NCBI GenBank assembly: GCA_027016915.1
Contig: JALURJ010000166.1
Coordinates: forward strand, 1 to 12,056
Origin: Desulfurococcales archaeon
GTDB taxonomy: Archaea > Thermoproteota > Thermoprotei_A > Sulfolobales > WAQK01
Direction: 5' to 3'
Length of the DNA stretch: 12,056 nucleotides
Part shown: positions 1-5,964 of the stretch, piece after piece
Numbering within the stretch: the stretch's first letter is position 1
Layout of the letters: every line of letters starts with the position of its first letter
Position numbers and translations under genes: made by a program
The notes under the pieces: generated by a model
Database searches by the model: none
Told to the model about the DNA's origin: nothing
The model's input: the letters and a program-made list of their open reading frames with translations, nothing else

Positions 1-368
1 ACAACCCCCTCGCCAGGTACCTGGACAGCCTTGACAGGCTGGAGAAGCTGGACGCCAGCCTGATCCTACCCGGCCACGAGGAGGTCTACAGCGACCATAG
101 GGCCAGGATAAGGGAACTCCGTAAGCATCACCAGGACAGGCTCCAGGAAATGCTCAGCCTACTCTCAGAGGGGCCCCGCACAGCGATGGACATAGCGTCG
201 AGGGTCAAGTGGAACGTCGAGTACCCCTCTTGGGACGAGATGCCCCCCATGGAACAGTACTTCGCCCTCGCTGAGACGATCTCCCATCTCAACTACCTGG
301 CATCTAAGGGCATCATAGGCTGGGAAGACCGCGGCGGGGTAAGGATCTACTTCATATCCAAGACTTAA
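1..368 (+). CDS. Metallo-beta-lactamase-fold hydrolase, C-terminal part (5' truncated by the window)
   Basis: The reading frame is open from the first complete codon at position 3 to a TAA at 366-368, about 121 residues. It contains ILPGHEEVYSDHRARI followed by a basic helix, which is the usual last metal-ligand region (PGHG/PGHE) and trailing helix of MBL-fold hydrolases of the LACTB2/glyoxalase II-like type. From about position 160 the sequence SEGPRTAMDIASRVKW and the following strand-rich end look like the C-terminal winged-helix tail of that group. The metal-binding HxHxDH motif would lie upstream of the window, so catalytic competence cannot be judged. Related proteins hydrolyse thioesters or act as nucleases; the substrate here is unknown. 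The gene is convergent with vapC, with only 2 nt between the stop codons. Confidence 0.8.
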   Translation, partial: NPLARYLDSLDRLEKLDASLILPGHEEVYSDHRARIRELRKHHQDRLQEMLSLLSEGPRTAMDIASRVKWNVEYPSWDEMPPMEQYFALAETISHLNYLASKGIIGWEDRGGVRIYFISKT

Positions 369-370
369 GT

Positions 371-784
371 TCACGCCACCCATGGTCGCCTGCTTGCCAG
401 CTGGCTGCTGCTTAGCGTTTCTACATATTTGGAGGCCCTATCCCTGAGCTTTCCATCATCTGTTACAAGTATTAACTTGTTTTTGACAGCTATGTATAGG
501 TAGGATGCGTCGTAGATCGTTAGGTTTTCTTTGGATGCAAACCTGAACACTTCTTCCTCCAAACTTCTGATACTAACCATTTGTATGGCCTCAAAAATGC
601 CTGCCAATATCTCGACATATTCCCGAGCCGTCTCCTCATCGATCCTCCCTAGCAGTTTATGCTCCTTCCATACGGCGTTTAGCGCCTCGTATAATGCGAG
701 GTCTATCGTTGTGCCGTGTTCGAATACCCTGACCAGCCCTCTCTTAACCAGGTTCACTATGGAGCTGGCGTCGAAGAGGTACAA
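371..784 (-). CDS. vapC: VapC-type PIN-domain ribonuclease toxin
   Basis: This 137-residue protein has the length and motif order of a type II VapC toxin. It starts MYLFDASSIVNLVKRG, with the first PIN aspartate at D5. The other expected acidic metal ligands are E33 (in LYEALN), D92 (in YDASY) and D109/D110 (in VTDDGKL). These families cleave RNA, often tRNA or rRNA, using Mg2+. The start is TTG at 784-782; a stop lies upstream in frame at 800-802, no ATG is available, and a GGGAGG-like ribosome site sits about 11 nt upstream inside vapB. The gene begins 2 nt after the vapB stop, so the pair should be cotranscribed and translationally coupled. The exact RNA target cannot be read from sequence. 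Confidence 0.88.
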   Translation of the reverse strand: MYLFDASSIVNLVKRGLVRVFEHGTTIDLALYEALNAVWKEHKLLGRIDEETAREYVEILAGIFEAIQMVSIRSLEEEVFRFASKENLTIYDASYLYIAVKNKLILVTDDGKLRDRASKYVETLSSSQLASRRPWVA

Positions 785-786
785 TG

Positions 787-1014
787 CTACCTGGCCTCCC
801 TATACTCACGTATGATCTCTGCTATTTCCTCGTCAGGTATGTGCATCACCTTCTCGCTTAGCTTCCTAGCCTTCTTTTCGAGTTCTTCAAGCATTCTGCG
901 CCTAACTTCCCTTTCCAGGGCTTCCCTGATAATCGGGCCTGGCTTGACTCCGTACTTGTCCATGAGCTCCTTCAACCTACGGGGCACCTTGGCGGATACG
1001 GTAACGTAGCTCAT
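787..1014 (-). CDS. vapB: VapB-type antitoxin
   Basis: I place the start at ATG 1014-1012, giving 75 residues beginning MSYVTVSAKVPRRLKEL. An ATG further upstream at 1047 lies inside the inverted-repeat promoter and would add 11 unconvincing residues, so it is rejected. The N-terminus (short strand, then helices with KVPRRLKELMDKYGV) resembles ribbon-helix-helix antitoxins that bind DNA as dimers. The C-terminal half is highly charged and helical, ending near DEEIAEIIREYREAR, suitable for wrapping the VapC toxin. The gene directly precedes vapC on the same strand. Autorepression through the palindrome at 1025-1060 is the expected mode of control for this family; binding itself is inferred. 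Confidence 0.85.
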   Translation of the reverse strand: MSYVTVSAKVPRRLKELMDKYGVKPGPIIREALEREVRRRMLEELEKKARKLSEKVMHIPDEEIAEIIREYREAR

Positions 1015-1024
1015 ACGGCACCAT

Positions 1025-1060
1025 GTAAACCTTATATAGGTAAACATATATAAGGTTTAC
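1025..1060 (-). promoter_or_regulatory. vapBC promoter with a perfect 14-bp inverted-repeat operator
   Basis: GTAAACCTTATATA (1025-1038) is exactly repeated as its reverse complement at 1047-1060, with an 8-nt spacer (GGTAAACA) that carries a third GTAAAC. Reading the minus strand, the TATA-like stretch TTATATA lies about 38 nt before the vapB ATG at 1014, the right distance for a nearly leaderless archaeal transcript. The second arm covers the expected transcription start. Binding of VapB or VapBC here would therefore block TBP/TFB or polymerase. Confidence 0.8.
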
Positions 1061-1076
1061 AATTCGTCAAGTCATC

Positions 1077-2393
1077 TTAGCATCCCGCCCTAACCAGTCT
1101 CCAGCCGCTCCTGCCCAGGATGACTCCTTTCTCTCTGAGTCTGGCGAGGTCTTGGGCCAGCCTTTCCTGCCGTTCCCACTGGCCGTAGAGGCCGCCGATG
1201 CCTATGAGGCGGTAGAGCCTCTTCTTGGCCCACTTGGGTATTTTTCCGGGCGGTGCGTCGGCAAGGGGTGAGCCTGGTAAGGGTAGGAAGGTGTGGGCGT
1301 GGATCCTGGCGCCCATGGCTACGAGTTTTTCCGCCAGCTCTAGGCTGGCCTCTATGTCTTCCCTCGTCTCGCCCGGGAGGCCGAAGATCAGGTCGACGTC
1401 GCTCCTGAACCCGTGTCTCTTGGCCGTCTCCACGGCTTCCAAGACGGCCTCGACCCCGTGGCCTCTGCCCAGCAGTTTGAGCATTCTCTCACTACCGCTC
1501 TGGGCTCCGAAGATTATCGAGGTGTTGGCCACCCTCCCCTTGATGAGCCTCATAGTATCGTCGGTCACGAATTCTGGGCGGACCTCGCTTGGGAAGGTGC
1601 CGAAGAACAGTCTGCCCCCATGCTTCCCGGCGAGTGTGTGGAGGGTATCCACCAGCTCGGCGAGGGCGTCTAGGTTGAGCCTCCTACCGTCTCCGCCGTA
1701 GGCGAAAGAGTCAGGCGATATGAAGCGGAGGTCCCTCATCCCGGCCTTGTAGAAAGCCTCCGCCACCTGGGCCACCGCCTCGACGCTCCTGTGCCTCAGC
1801 ACTGCCCCGTGCATGTAGGGGACTTGGCAGTACCTGCACCCCCAGGGGCAGCCCCGCGTTATCTCTATGGGGCCGAACCTCCTCTCCCAGTAGGGGAAGG
1901 GAGGGTAGTCGTCCAGGTTCACCGGCCTGCCCCTGCCTGTGAAGGCCGGGTGGTCGTCGCACCGGTAAACTATGCCCTTCACTCTTGAGATGTCCTCACC
2001 CTCCTCCAGCACCTCTACGAGGCTTGGCAGGCTCTCCTCGGCCTCCCCTATGAACGCTGCGTCGAAGCCTAGGGAGAGGATAGTGCCTGCGGGGTCGCCT
2101 GAGGCGTGGGGTCCTCCCAGAACCAGGAGGGTGTTCCTCCTCCTTGCCGCTCTAAGCCTCTCTATGAGGCCGAGCCTCGATGGTAGCTGGGTGGACATCA
2201 GGCTCATGCCCACCACCAGGACATCATACTTCCCGGAAAGCTCGGCCATGGCTTCTAGAACACCCTCCCCCCTGGGAGCTAGGTACAAGTTGTCCCTGTA
2301 GCCGTGCCTGTGGAGCGCTGCTATCAGCGCGTTGATGCTGTACTTGTTCGGCAGGTCGTCGTGGAGCAGCACTGCTACCCTGCGCCGCGTCAT
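1077..2393 (-). CDS. B12-binding-domain radical SAM enzyme (MJ1487-like)
   Basis: This 438-residue protein combines an N-terminal cobalamin-binding-type Rossmann domain (residues 1-130, with VLVVGMSLMST and VLGGPHASGDP) and a radical SAM domain. The [4Fe-4S] cluster ligands are C182, C186 and C189 in RGCPWGCRYC. The SAM-barrel motifs FGAQSGSERML and DLIFGLPGETREDIE follow. The arrangement matches the B12-binding/radical SAM family typified by archaeal MJ_1487, whose reaction I cannot name. No DxHxxG cobalamin-histidine motif is visible, so cobalamin, if bound, would be base-off/His-off. I choose ATG 2393 rather than the open GTG at 2453 because a TATA element is centred about 37 nt upstream of it and would be inside a longer reading. 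It is divergent from a lipid reductase gene, which suggests but does not prove a lipid-tailoring role. Confidence 0.85.
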   Translation of the reverse strand: MTRRRVAVLLHDDLPNKYSINALIAALHRHGYRDNLYLAPRGEGVLEAMAELSGKYDVLVVGMSLMSTQLPSRLGLIERLRAARRRNTLLVLGGPHASGDPAGTILSLGFDAAFIGEAEESLPSLVEVLEEGEDISRVKGIVYRCDDHPAFTGRGRPVNLDDYPPFPYWERRFGPIEITRGCPWGCRYCQVPYMHGAVLRHRSVEAVAQVAEAFYKAGMRDLRFISPDSFAYGGDGRRLNLDALAELVDTLHTLAGKHGGRLFFGTFPSEVRPEFVTDDTMRLIKGRVANTSIIFGAQSGSERMLKLLGRGHGVEAVLEAVETAKRHGFRSDVDLIFGLPGETREDIEASLELAEKLVAMGARIHAHTFLPLPGSPLADAPPGKIPKWAKKRLYRLIGIGGLYGQWERQERLAQDLARLREKGVILGRSGWRLVRAGC

Positions 2394-2410
2394 GGCTGGC
2401 CGCTGGATAA

Positions 2411-2443
2411 TTGGGGACGGGCATGAATATATTTGGTCCCCAA
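2411..2443. promoter_or_regulatory. Symmetric divergent promoter: palindromic TATA inside an 8-bp inverted repeat
   Basis: The self-complementary AATATATT (2426-2433) is flanked by TTGGGGAC (2411-2418) and its exact reverse complement GTCCCCAA (2436-2443). The TATA centre is about 37 nt from the radical SAM ATG on the minus strand and about 40 nt from the reductase TTG on the plus strand, so one element fits both genes. The inverted repeat may be a regulator site; that is inference. Confidence 0.65.
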
Positions 2444-2469
2444 GTTTATGCACCCAGTAGTGGTAAGGG

Positions 2470-3528
2470 TTGGCGGCAGAGGAGGGAGGCTTCCGTAGAG
2501 TAGTGGTGCTGGGAGCCGGCGTCGCTGGCTCGACCTTCGCCGCCCTCGCAGCTTACAGGGGGTTCAGGGTCTCGGTCTACGAGACGAGGGAGCGGTACCT
2601 CAAGCCCTGTGGAGAGGCCATCCACGCCTCCCTTAAGCCGAGGTTCGTGTCTCCCAGGATTAGGGCCAGGGTTAGGAGGTACGCCTTCTACGTGGACGGC
2701 GTCCAGGTGGCTGAGCTCGTGTTCGACGAGCCCAGGTGGCTTATCATAAATAAGACTAGCCTGGTGGAGGAGATGAGGAGCGCTGCCGAGGCCTACGGGG
2801 CCCGGATATACTATGGGGTTAAGGGGCCCAGGGTCCTGGAGGGCCTCATAGTGGATGCGCGTGGAGGCTTCCTGGAGGATGGGAGGAGGAGGGTGCTGGT
2901 CAACAGGGCCATAGTGGAGGGTGTGGACGTGGATCCTGAGAGGGTGGAGCTCTGGTTCGACTCCAGGAGGGTCGGGTTCTACTGGGTTTTCCCCTACTCG
3001 TCGAGGGGGGACGTGGCCAACGTGGGCGCCGGGTTTCTGGGCGAACTCCATCCTCACAGGTTTGTCGCCGAGTTCGTGGCTAACCACTCCTCCCTGGGAG
3101 GCAGGATAGTTGACTCCAAAACCTCAGTCATAACGGTGGAGGGTGGAAGCCTCTACTCTGGAGGGGCCTTCAGGATAGGGGAGGCTGCAGGCCTCGTTAA
3201 CCCAGCCACGGGGGAGGGGATAAGGCCTGCAATGATCTCCGCCGAGGCCCTGGCCGACGCTCTTGCCGAGGGCGGGGGGCAGAGGGCCGTGCTGCGCCGC
3301 TACTCTAGGAGGGTCTCGTGGCTGCGGAGAAGCATCTCTCTGCAGCGGAGGATCCTGAGGATGTTTGAGAAGATGGGGGCTGAGGTGAGGGCCAGGACTA
3401 TAAGGGATGCTCCGCGGAGCCTCCTGGAGGAGATATATGTGGAGGGCCGGGTCGGCTACACCTCGCTGCTTGCAGCGAGCCTGAGGAGGCCCAGGCTCGC
3501 CTTTAGGATGCTTAAACTCCTGTTCTAG
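2470..3528 (+). CDS. Geranylgeranyl reductase family FAD-dependent oxidoreductase
   Basis: The protein has 352 residues. It opens with a dinucleotide-binding fold, VVVLGAGVAGSTFAAL (GxGxxG at residues 15-20), followed by KPCGEAIH around C47, as in geranylgeranyl reductases. The substrate-side motif YWVFP lies at 171-175 and VGAGF at 185-189. The second FAD motif GEAAGLVNPATGEGI spans 237-251. In archaea this family saturates the isoprenoid chains of membrane ether lipids. The length is slightly below the usual roughly 400 residues. The start is TTG 2470: a TAA lies just upstream in frame at 2464-2466, and the shared TATA is 40 nt away. The 3' end overlaps the next gene's stop within the palindrome CTAG. 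Paralogues with other isoprenoid substrates exist, so the exact lipid is uncertain. Confidence 0.85.
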   Translation: MAAEEGGFRRVVVLGAGVAGSTFAALAAYRGFRVSVYETRERYLKPCGEAIHASLKPRFVSPRIRARVRRYAFYVDGVQVAELVFDEPRWLIINKTSLVEEMRSAAEAYGARIYYGVKGPRVLEGLIVDARGGFLEDGRRRVLVNRAIVEGVDVDPERVELWFDSRRVGFYWVFPYSSRGDVANVGAGFLGELHPHRFVAEFVANHSSLGGRIVDSKTSVITVEGGSLYSGGAFRIGEAAGLVNPATGEGIRPAMISAEALADALAEGGGQRAVLRRYSRRVSWLRRSISLQRRILRMFEKMGAEVRARTIRDAPRSLLEEIYVEGRVGYTSLLAASLRRPRLAFRMLKLLF

Positions 3529-4091
3529 GGTAGGAGGTTCAGGATCTTCTTCACCAACGCCACCACCTCCCCGGCGTTTGAGAGCCTCTCCTCCCCGGCA
3601 ACCCTGTAGCTCACCCTGTAGCTGGTGTCTTCGGGCACCACCTCGATCGTGGCGCCGCCGTACTCGACTATGATCCTGCCCTCCAGCCTCCTCACCCTCG
3701 CACCCGGGGGCACTGCTGCGGAGAGGGCTTCGCCCAGCTTGGCTATGGGTTCGGGCATGGCTTCAACGCGCCCCTTCAGCTGCTCCAGTCTCTTCCGGGC
3801 AGCCTCAACCACCTCGGGGTACTCCTTGTAAGCGTTGATTACGTTTTCCAGGATCTCCTCGGCGATCCTTGTGAGCCCCGAGTCCCTCAAGATGCTTAGC
3901 ACGTCGTCGAAATCCCTGCTGGACAGGTACTCAGCCAGCCTGGAGGGGTCTCCGCCGTAGATGCTGAACTTGTACTTGTCCTCAGCCTGCCCCACGAATT
4001 TCCTCACATCCGAGCCCACCTGCCACGGTATTTTCCGCTCTGCCAGTATCTTGTTGACTATGTGTCTCAGGAAGTCGGTTTTGCCGGGCAC
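3525..4091 (-). CDS. Conserved-looking hypothetical protein, 188 residues
   Basis: I do not recognise the family. The first 110 residues are mostly helical and charged (VNKILAERKIPWQV, SRDFDDVLSILRDSGLTRIAEEI, and a predicted coiled-coil-like KEYPEVVEAARKRLEQLKGR). The remainder looks like a small beta-rich module (RVRRLEGRIIVEYGGATIEVV, then TSYRVSYRVAG) closed by a helix. No signal peptide, membrane segment or cysteine is seen, so it should be a soluble cytoplasmic protein. The start is GTG 4091, supported by GGAGG at 4104-4100, 8 nt upstream. It lies 53 nt downstream of the Thg1-like gene on the same strand and may share its transcript. Its stop overlaps the reductase stop by 4 nt. Confidence 0.75.
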   Translation of the reverse strand: MPGKTDFLRHIVNKILAERKIPWQVGSDVRKFVGQAEDKYKFSIYGGDPSRLAEYLSSRDFDDVLSILRDSGLTRIAEEILENVINAYKEYPEVVEAARKRLEQLKGRVEAMPEPIAKLGEALSAAVPPGARVRRLEGRIIVEYGGATIEVVPEDTSYRVSYRVAGEERLSNAGEVVALVKKILNLLP

Positions 4092-4144
4092 ACTGACCGC
4101 CTCCAGCTAGGATCATGGTGTCGGAGGGCAAATATCCTTGATGA

Positions 4145-4879
4145 TCACGGGGTGCATCCATACTCGCGGGCGATCCTCTCCTCTAACCCCTCCAAACCCT
4201 CGATGCCCGGGTGTTCGGCCAGCCTCCTTCTCTCCACCTCCACCCTGCCCTGAGGCGCCTCAGCCGTTTTCCTGTACCGCTCCCACAGGACCACGGTGCC
4301 CACACCACGCCAGTCTGTGCCGACGGCTGCGTTGAGGGCTTCCAGCTCTCCCAGGAGTTCCGCCAGCTTGGAGCGGGGCCTCGGCTCCACCCCCAGGGTT
4401 TTGGCGAGGCTTCTAGCGTAGTTGCCGTATCCTATCCTGGCCCTGTACCATAGGTACTTGATGGCCTCACAGGGGTCCTCTAGCGGCACTATGCGGGAGT
4501 CGAAGTATAGGGGGGTGCCGAGCCTCACGGAAACCTCTGCGCCAGCTATGGATGCGGTTATGCTTACGAGCTTCTCAACCCTACCTGAGTAGGGTAGGGG
4601 CGGCTTCATGACGTAGATGTTGATCTCGTCGCTTACAACATGGGCGGCGTAGAACCCGTACCTCCTCAGAATGGTTTTAGCAGCCTCGACCAGGGCGGCG
4701 TGTACCCTCGGGTCCCGGGGCGCCTGGAACCCAGCTTTCCCAAGCCTCCCGAAGCCCACGCCGTCAAGCCTTATTACGGCCGGAGCCTCCGCTGCTAGCC
4801 TGGCCTCCCTCTGCCTGAACCTATCCTCCAGCGCAGCCACGTTGACTGCCAGCAATCGCTCTGCCTTGCGGGGAGCCAA
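4145..4879 (-). CDS. tRNA(His) guanylyltransferase / Thg1-like 3'-5' polymerase
   Basis: The 244 residues show the Thg1 family signatures: AVIRLDGVGFGRL with metal ligand D39, then HVVSDEINIYV with D84 and E85, which correspond to the palm-domain carboxylates, and later YFDSRIV at 125-131. These enzymes add nucleotides in the reverse (3'-5') direction to the 5' end of tRNA, either the extra G of tRNA(His) or missing bases of truncated tRNAs. Archaeal members usually perform templated repair, which I infer here. The start is TTG 4879. A TATA box at 4913-4921 on the minus strand is about 38 nt upstream, while the ATG at 4901 is out of frame. Length matches the family. It precedes the 188-residue hypothetical gene. 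Confidence 0.85.
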   Translation of the reverse strand: MAPRKAERLLAVNVAALEDRFRQREARLAAEAPAVIRLDGVGFGRLGKAGFQAPRDPRVHAALVEAAKTILRRYGFYAAHVVSDEINIYVMKPPLPYSGRVEKLVSITASIAGAEVSVRLGTPLYFDSRIVPLEDPCEAIKYLWYRARIGYGNYARSLAKTLGVEPRPRSKLAELLGELEALNAAVGTDWRGVGTVVLWERYRKTAEAPQGRVEVERRRLAEHPGIEGLEGLEERIAREYGCTP

Positions 4880-4912
4880 GTCGGGGGCCCTTGCGGAACA
4901 TGTGTGTGGAAA

Positions 4913-4922
4913 CTTTTATAAG
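4913..4922. promoter_or_regulatory. TATA element between thg1-like and TRAM genes
   Basis: CTTTTATAAG (4913-4922) reads TTATAAAAG on the minus strand, about 38 nt before the Thg1-like TTG start. The core TTATAA is self-complementary, so it could also fire rightward, with a start near 4944 and a leader of about 95 nt ahead of the TRAM gene. Confidence 0.6.
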
Positions 4923-4935
4923 ACCTGCCCCTTAG

Positions 4936-5010
4936 TGGGCTACCAGGTCAGAACTTGTTGCATAGTACAGGTGTCTCGACACGGGCCGCTCAGAGAGGCC
5001 CTATAGCCCA
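4936..5010 (+). other. Possible structured RNA leader or small RNA
   Basis: TGGGCTA (4936-4942) pairs exactly with TAGCCCA (5004-5010). Between them are hairpins GTGT-CTCG-ACAC (4971-4982) and GGGCC...GGCCC (4983-5001). The segment is 75 nt long and follows a TATA element. It has no T-arm, so it is not a tRNA; it may be a 5' leader of the TRAM gene or an independent RNA, or chance pairing in GC-rich DNA. Confidence 0.25.
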
Positions 5011-5037
5011 GTTTCTCGCTGGAAGGGTGTGTGAAGG

Positions 5038-5325
5038 GTGACCCGCTACAGGAATAGGAAGGAACCCTACAGTAGGGACATCTACCGGTACAGCATCTAC
5101 CCCCGGATACCGAGGCCAAGCGAGGCGGGCGAGCGCAGGCTCAGGCCCGGCGACGTCTTCGAGGTGGAGATCATAGATATCGACGAGAAGGGGAGGGGCG
5201 TGGCCAAGTATAGGAACCTTAGGGTGCTGGTCTACGGCGGCGCCACCGTGGGCGATAGGGTCCGCGTGAAGGTTGAGAAGGTTCTCGGAGAACAGGTTAT
5301 AGCAAGGGTCTCCGAGTGGGCCTAG
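5038..5325 (+). CDS. Small TRAM-domain RNA-binding protein
   Basis: The protein has 95 residues. Residues about 36-93 form a TRAM domain: LRPGDVFEVEIIDIDEKGRGVAKYRNLRV..., then GATVGDRVRVKVEKVLGEQVIARV. TRAM is a small beta-barrel that binds RNA, known in tRNA-modifying enzymes and as stand-alone archaeal proteins proposed to act as RNA chaperones. A basic, tyrosine-rich N-terminal tail (residues 1-30, TRYRNRKEPYSRDIYRYSIY) precedes it and could add RNA contacts. The start is GTG 5038, because a TGA at 5032-5034 closes the frame immediately upstream. A T-rich terminator follows. It is divergent from the Thg1-like tRNA enzyme; an RNA-related link is inference only. Confidence 0.88.
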   Translation: MTRYRNRKEPYSRDIYRYSIYPRIPRPSEAGERRLRPGDVFEVEIIDIDEKGRGVAKYRNLRVLVYGGATVGDRVRVKVEKVLGEQVIARVSEWA

Positions 5326-5354
5326 CGGCCTAGCCCATACATCCTAGCACGCAT

Positions 5355-5365
5355 ATTATTTTTCT
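5355..5365 (+). terminator. T-tract terminator after the TRAM gene
   Basis: The run ATTATTTTTCT (5355-5365) lies about 30 nt after the TRAM stop codon in otherwise GC-rich DNA. Archaeal RNA polymerase terminates at such T-tracts in the non-template strand. Confidence 0.5.
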
Positions 5366-5375
5366 CCCCAAACCT

Positions 5376-5388
5376 CTTAAAATATAGG
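5376..5388 (+). promoter_or_regulatory. TATA-box promoter of the 5417-5788 gene
   Basis: CTTAAAATATAGG is a clear AT-rich box centred about 35 nt before the TTG at 5417. Transcription would start near 5408, giving an almost leaderless mRNA. Confidence 0.6.
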
Positions 5389-5416
5389 CTAGGAGTGCAG
5401 CGGTGGTGCCGTAGTC

Positions 5417-5788
5417 TTGCCCATAACCCACACCGACGTCGAGGCTCTGGAGGTTTCGGGCGAAAGGGTGACGGTCCACTGCTGGGCCCGCGACAACGAC
5501 TACTTCCACCCAGACCCTGTAAAGAGGAACACCTATAGGTTTGACCGCAGAGTGGTTGTGAGAGAGGTAAGGGTTGACCCGGCGCTGGCCCAGCTCTACG
5601 ACGCTGAAGAGATCCTGAAGAGCCTTAGGGATTTGGGGAGGGTGAGGCTCCGCAGGGGAGGCTTTAGGCCCGACCTTCTCTTCGACTACGAGTACGGCGG
5701 CGACACGGTCTACATCTCCCTGTCCATAGTTCCCCCCGGGCAGACCGGAGGCCAGGGCGGCGGGGAGAGCGCTAGCCCGTTCGCCTGA
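5417..5788 (+). CDS. Hypothetical protein, 123 residues
   Basis: The family is not recognised. The N-terminal half is strand-rich with conspicuous aromatic and acidic residues (VTVHCWARDNDYFHPDPVKRNTYRF). A helix DAEEILKSLRDLG follows, then RPDLLFDYEYGGDTVYISLSIVPP and a low-complexity Gly/Ser tail (residues about 110-123) that is probably disordered. There is one cysteine and no signal peptide or membrane segment. The start is TTG 5417: the frame is closed by TAG at 5390-5392, no ATG or GTG lies between, and a TATA box sits at the proper distance. It appears to be a single-gene transcript, followed by 176 nt without a gene. The codon pattern matches its neighbours, which supports real coding. 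Confidence 0.7.
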   Translation: MPITHTDVEALEVSGERVTVHCWARDNDYFHPDPVKRNTYRFDRRVVVREVRVDPALAQLYDAEEILKSLRDLGRVRLRRGGFRPDLLFDYEYGGDTVYISLSIVPPGQTGGQGGGESASPFA

Positions 5789-5964
5789 AGGGGAGAAGGA
5801 GGTGTGTGGGCCGGTTCGGACCCGGCTTCACGATCCACCCTGCGGGTTTCACCTGTCCGCCGGGCCACCAGTCCACTTCTCGGCTCGGCGCCTGATAAGC
5901 ATTGCCCACTGATGGTTGGAGATAATAGGGGGTGCACCGATATGGGGCTGGGAGGGGCCTTCGG
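5789..5964. other. Gene-free spacer, 176 nt, with one hairpin and a weak TATA
   Basis: A compact hairpin GCCGG-TTCGGAC-CCGGC occupies 5810-5826, shortly after the previous stop, and may affect the transcript end. GATAATA (5921-5927) lies about 40 nt before the TTG at 5965 and could be a weak TATA box. The rest shows nothing I can name. Confidence 0.35.
5951..5957 (+). promoter_or_regulatory. Ribosome binding site that decides the start at 5965
   Basis: GGAGGGG lies 7 nt before TTG 5965 (9 nt counted from the end of GGAGG). The alternative GTG at 5932 has only a weak GGAG before it and would add 11 atypical residues. Confidence 0.6.

Noticed and set aside
1015..1047. Longer vapB form starting at ATG 1047
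   Set aside because: It would start inside the inverted-repeat promoter, and the extra 11 residues do not resemble the antitoxin N-terminus.
2394..2453. Longer radical SAM form starting at GTG 2453
   Set aside because: The extension crosses the TATA element and inverted repeat; MTRRRVAVLL at 2393 is a typical beginning of the B12-binding fold.
2446..3087. 213-residue open frame antisense to the reductase gene
   Set aside because: Low-complexity Pro/His/Glu-rich product without motifs; it is the expected shadow of a GC-rich gene.
4936..5010. 75-nt segment with a 7-bp closing stem, the size and acceptor length of a tRNA
   Set aside because: No T-arm with a TTCRANN loop lies next to the 3' strand of the stem, no D-arm or anticodon arm forms, and the second hairpin has a 9-nt loop.
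5319..5334. Tandem 8-mer GGCCTAGC x2 at the TRAM stop codon
   Set aside because: Only two copies, too short to support any element; chance is sufficient.
5810..5826. T-arm-like hairpin GCCGG-TTCGGAC-CCGGC
   Set aside because: The loop lacks the A at position 58, no acceptor or anticodon arm fits on either strand, and the 5' half would fall inside the preceding gene.
5890..5930. Box C/D-like strings (CTGATAA, CTGATGG) suggesting a guide RNA
   Set aside because: The boxes overlap instead of being spaced, C boxes deviate from TGATGA, and no terminal CTGA is present at the right distance.
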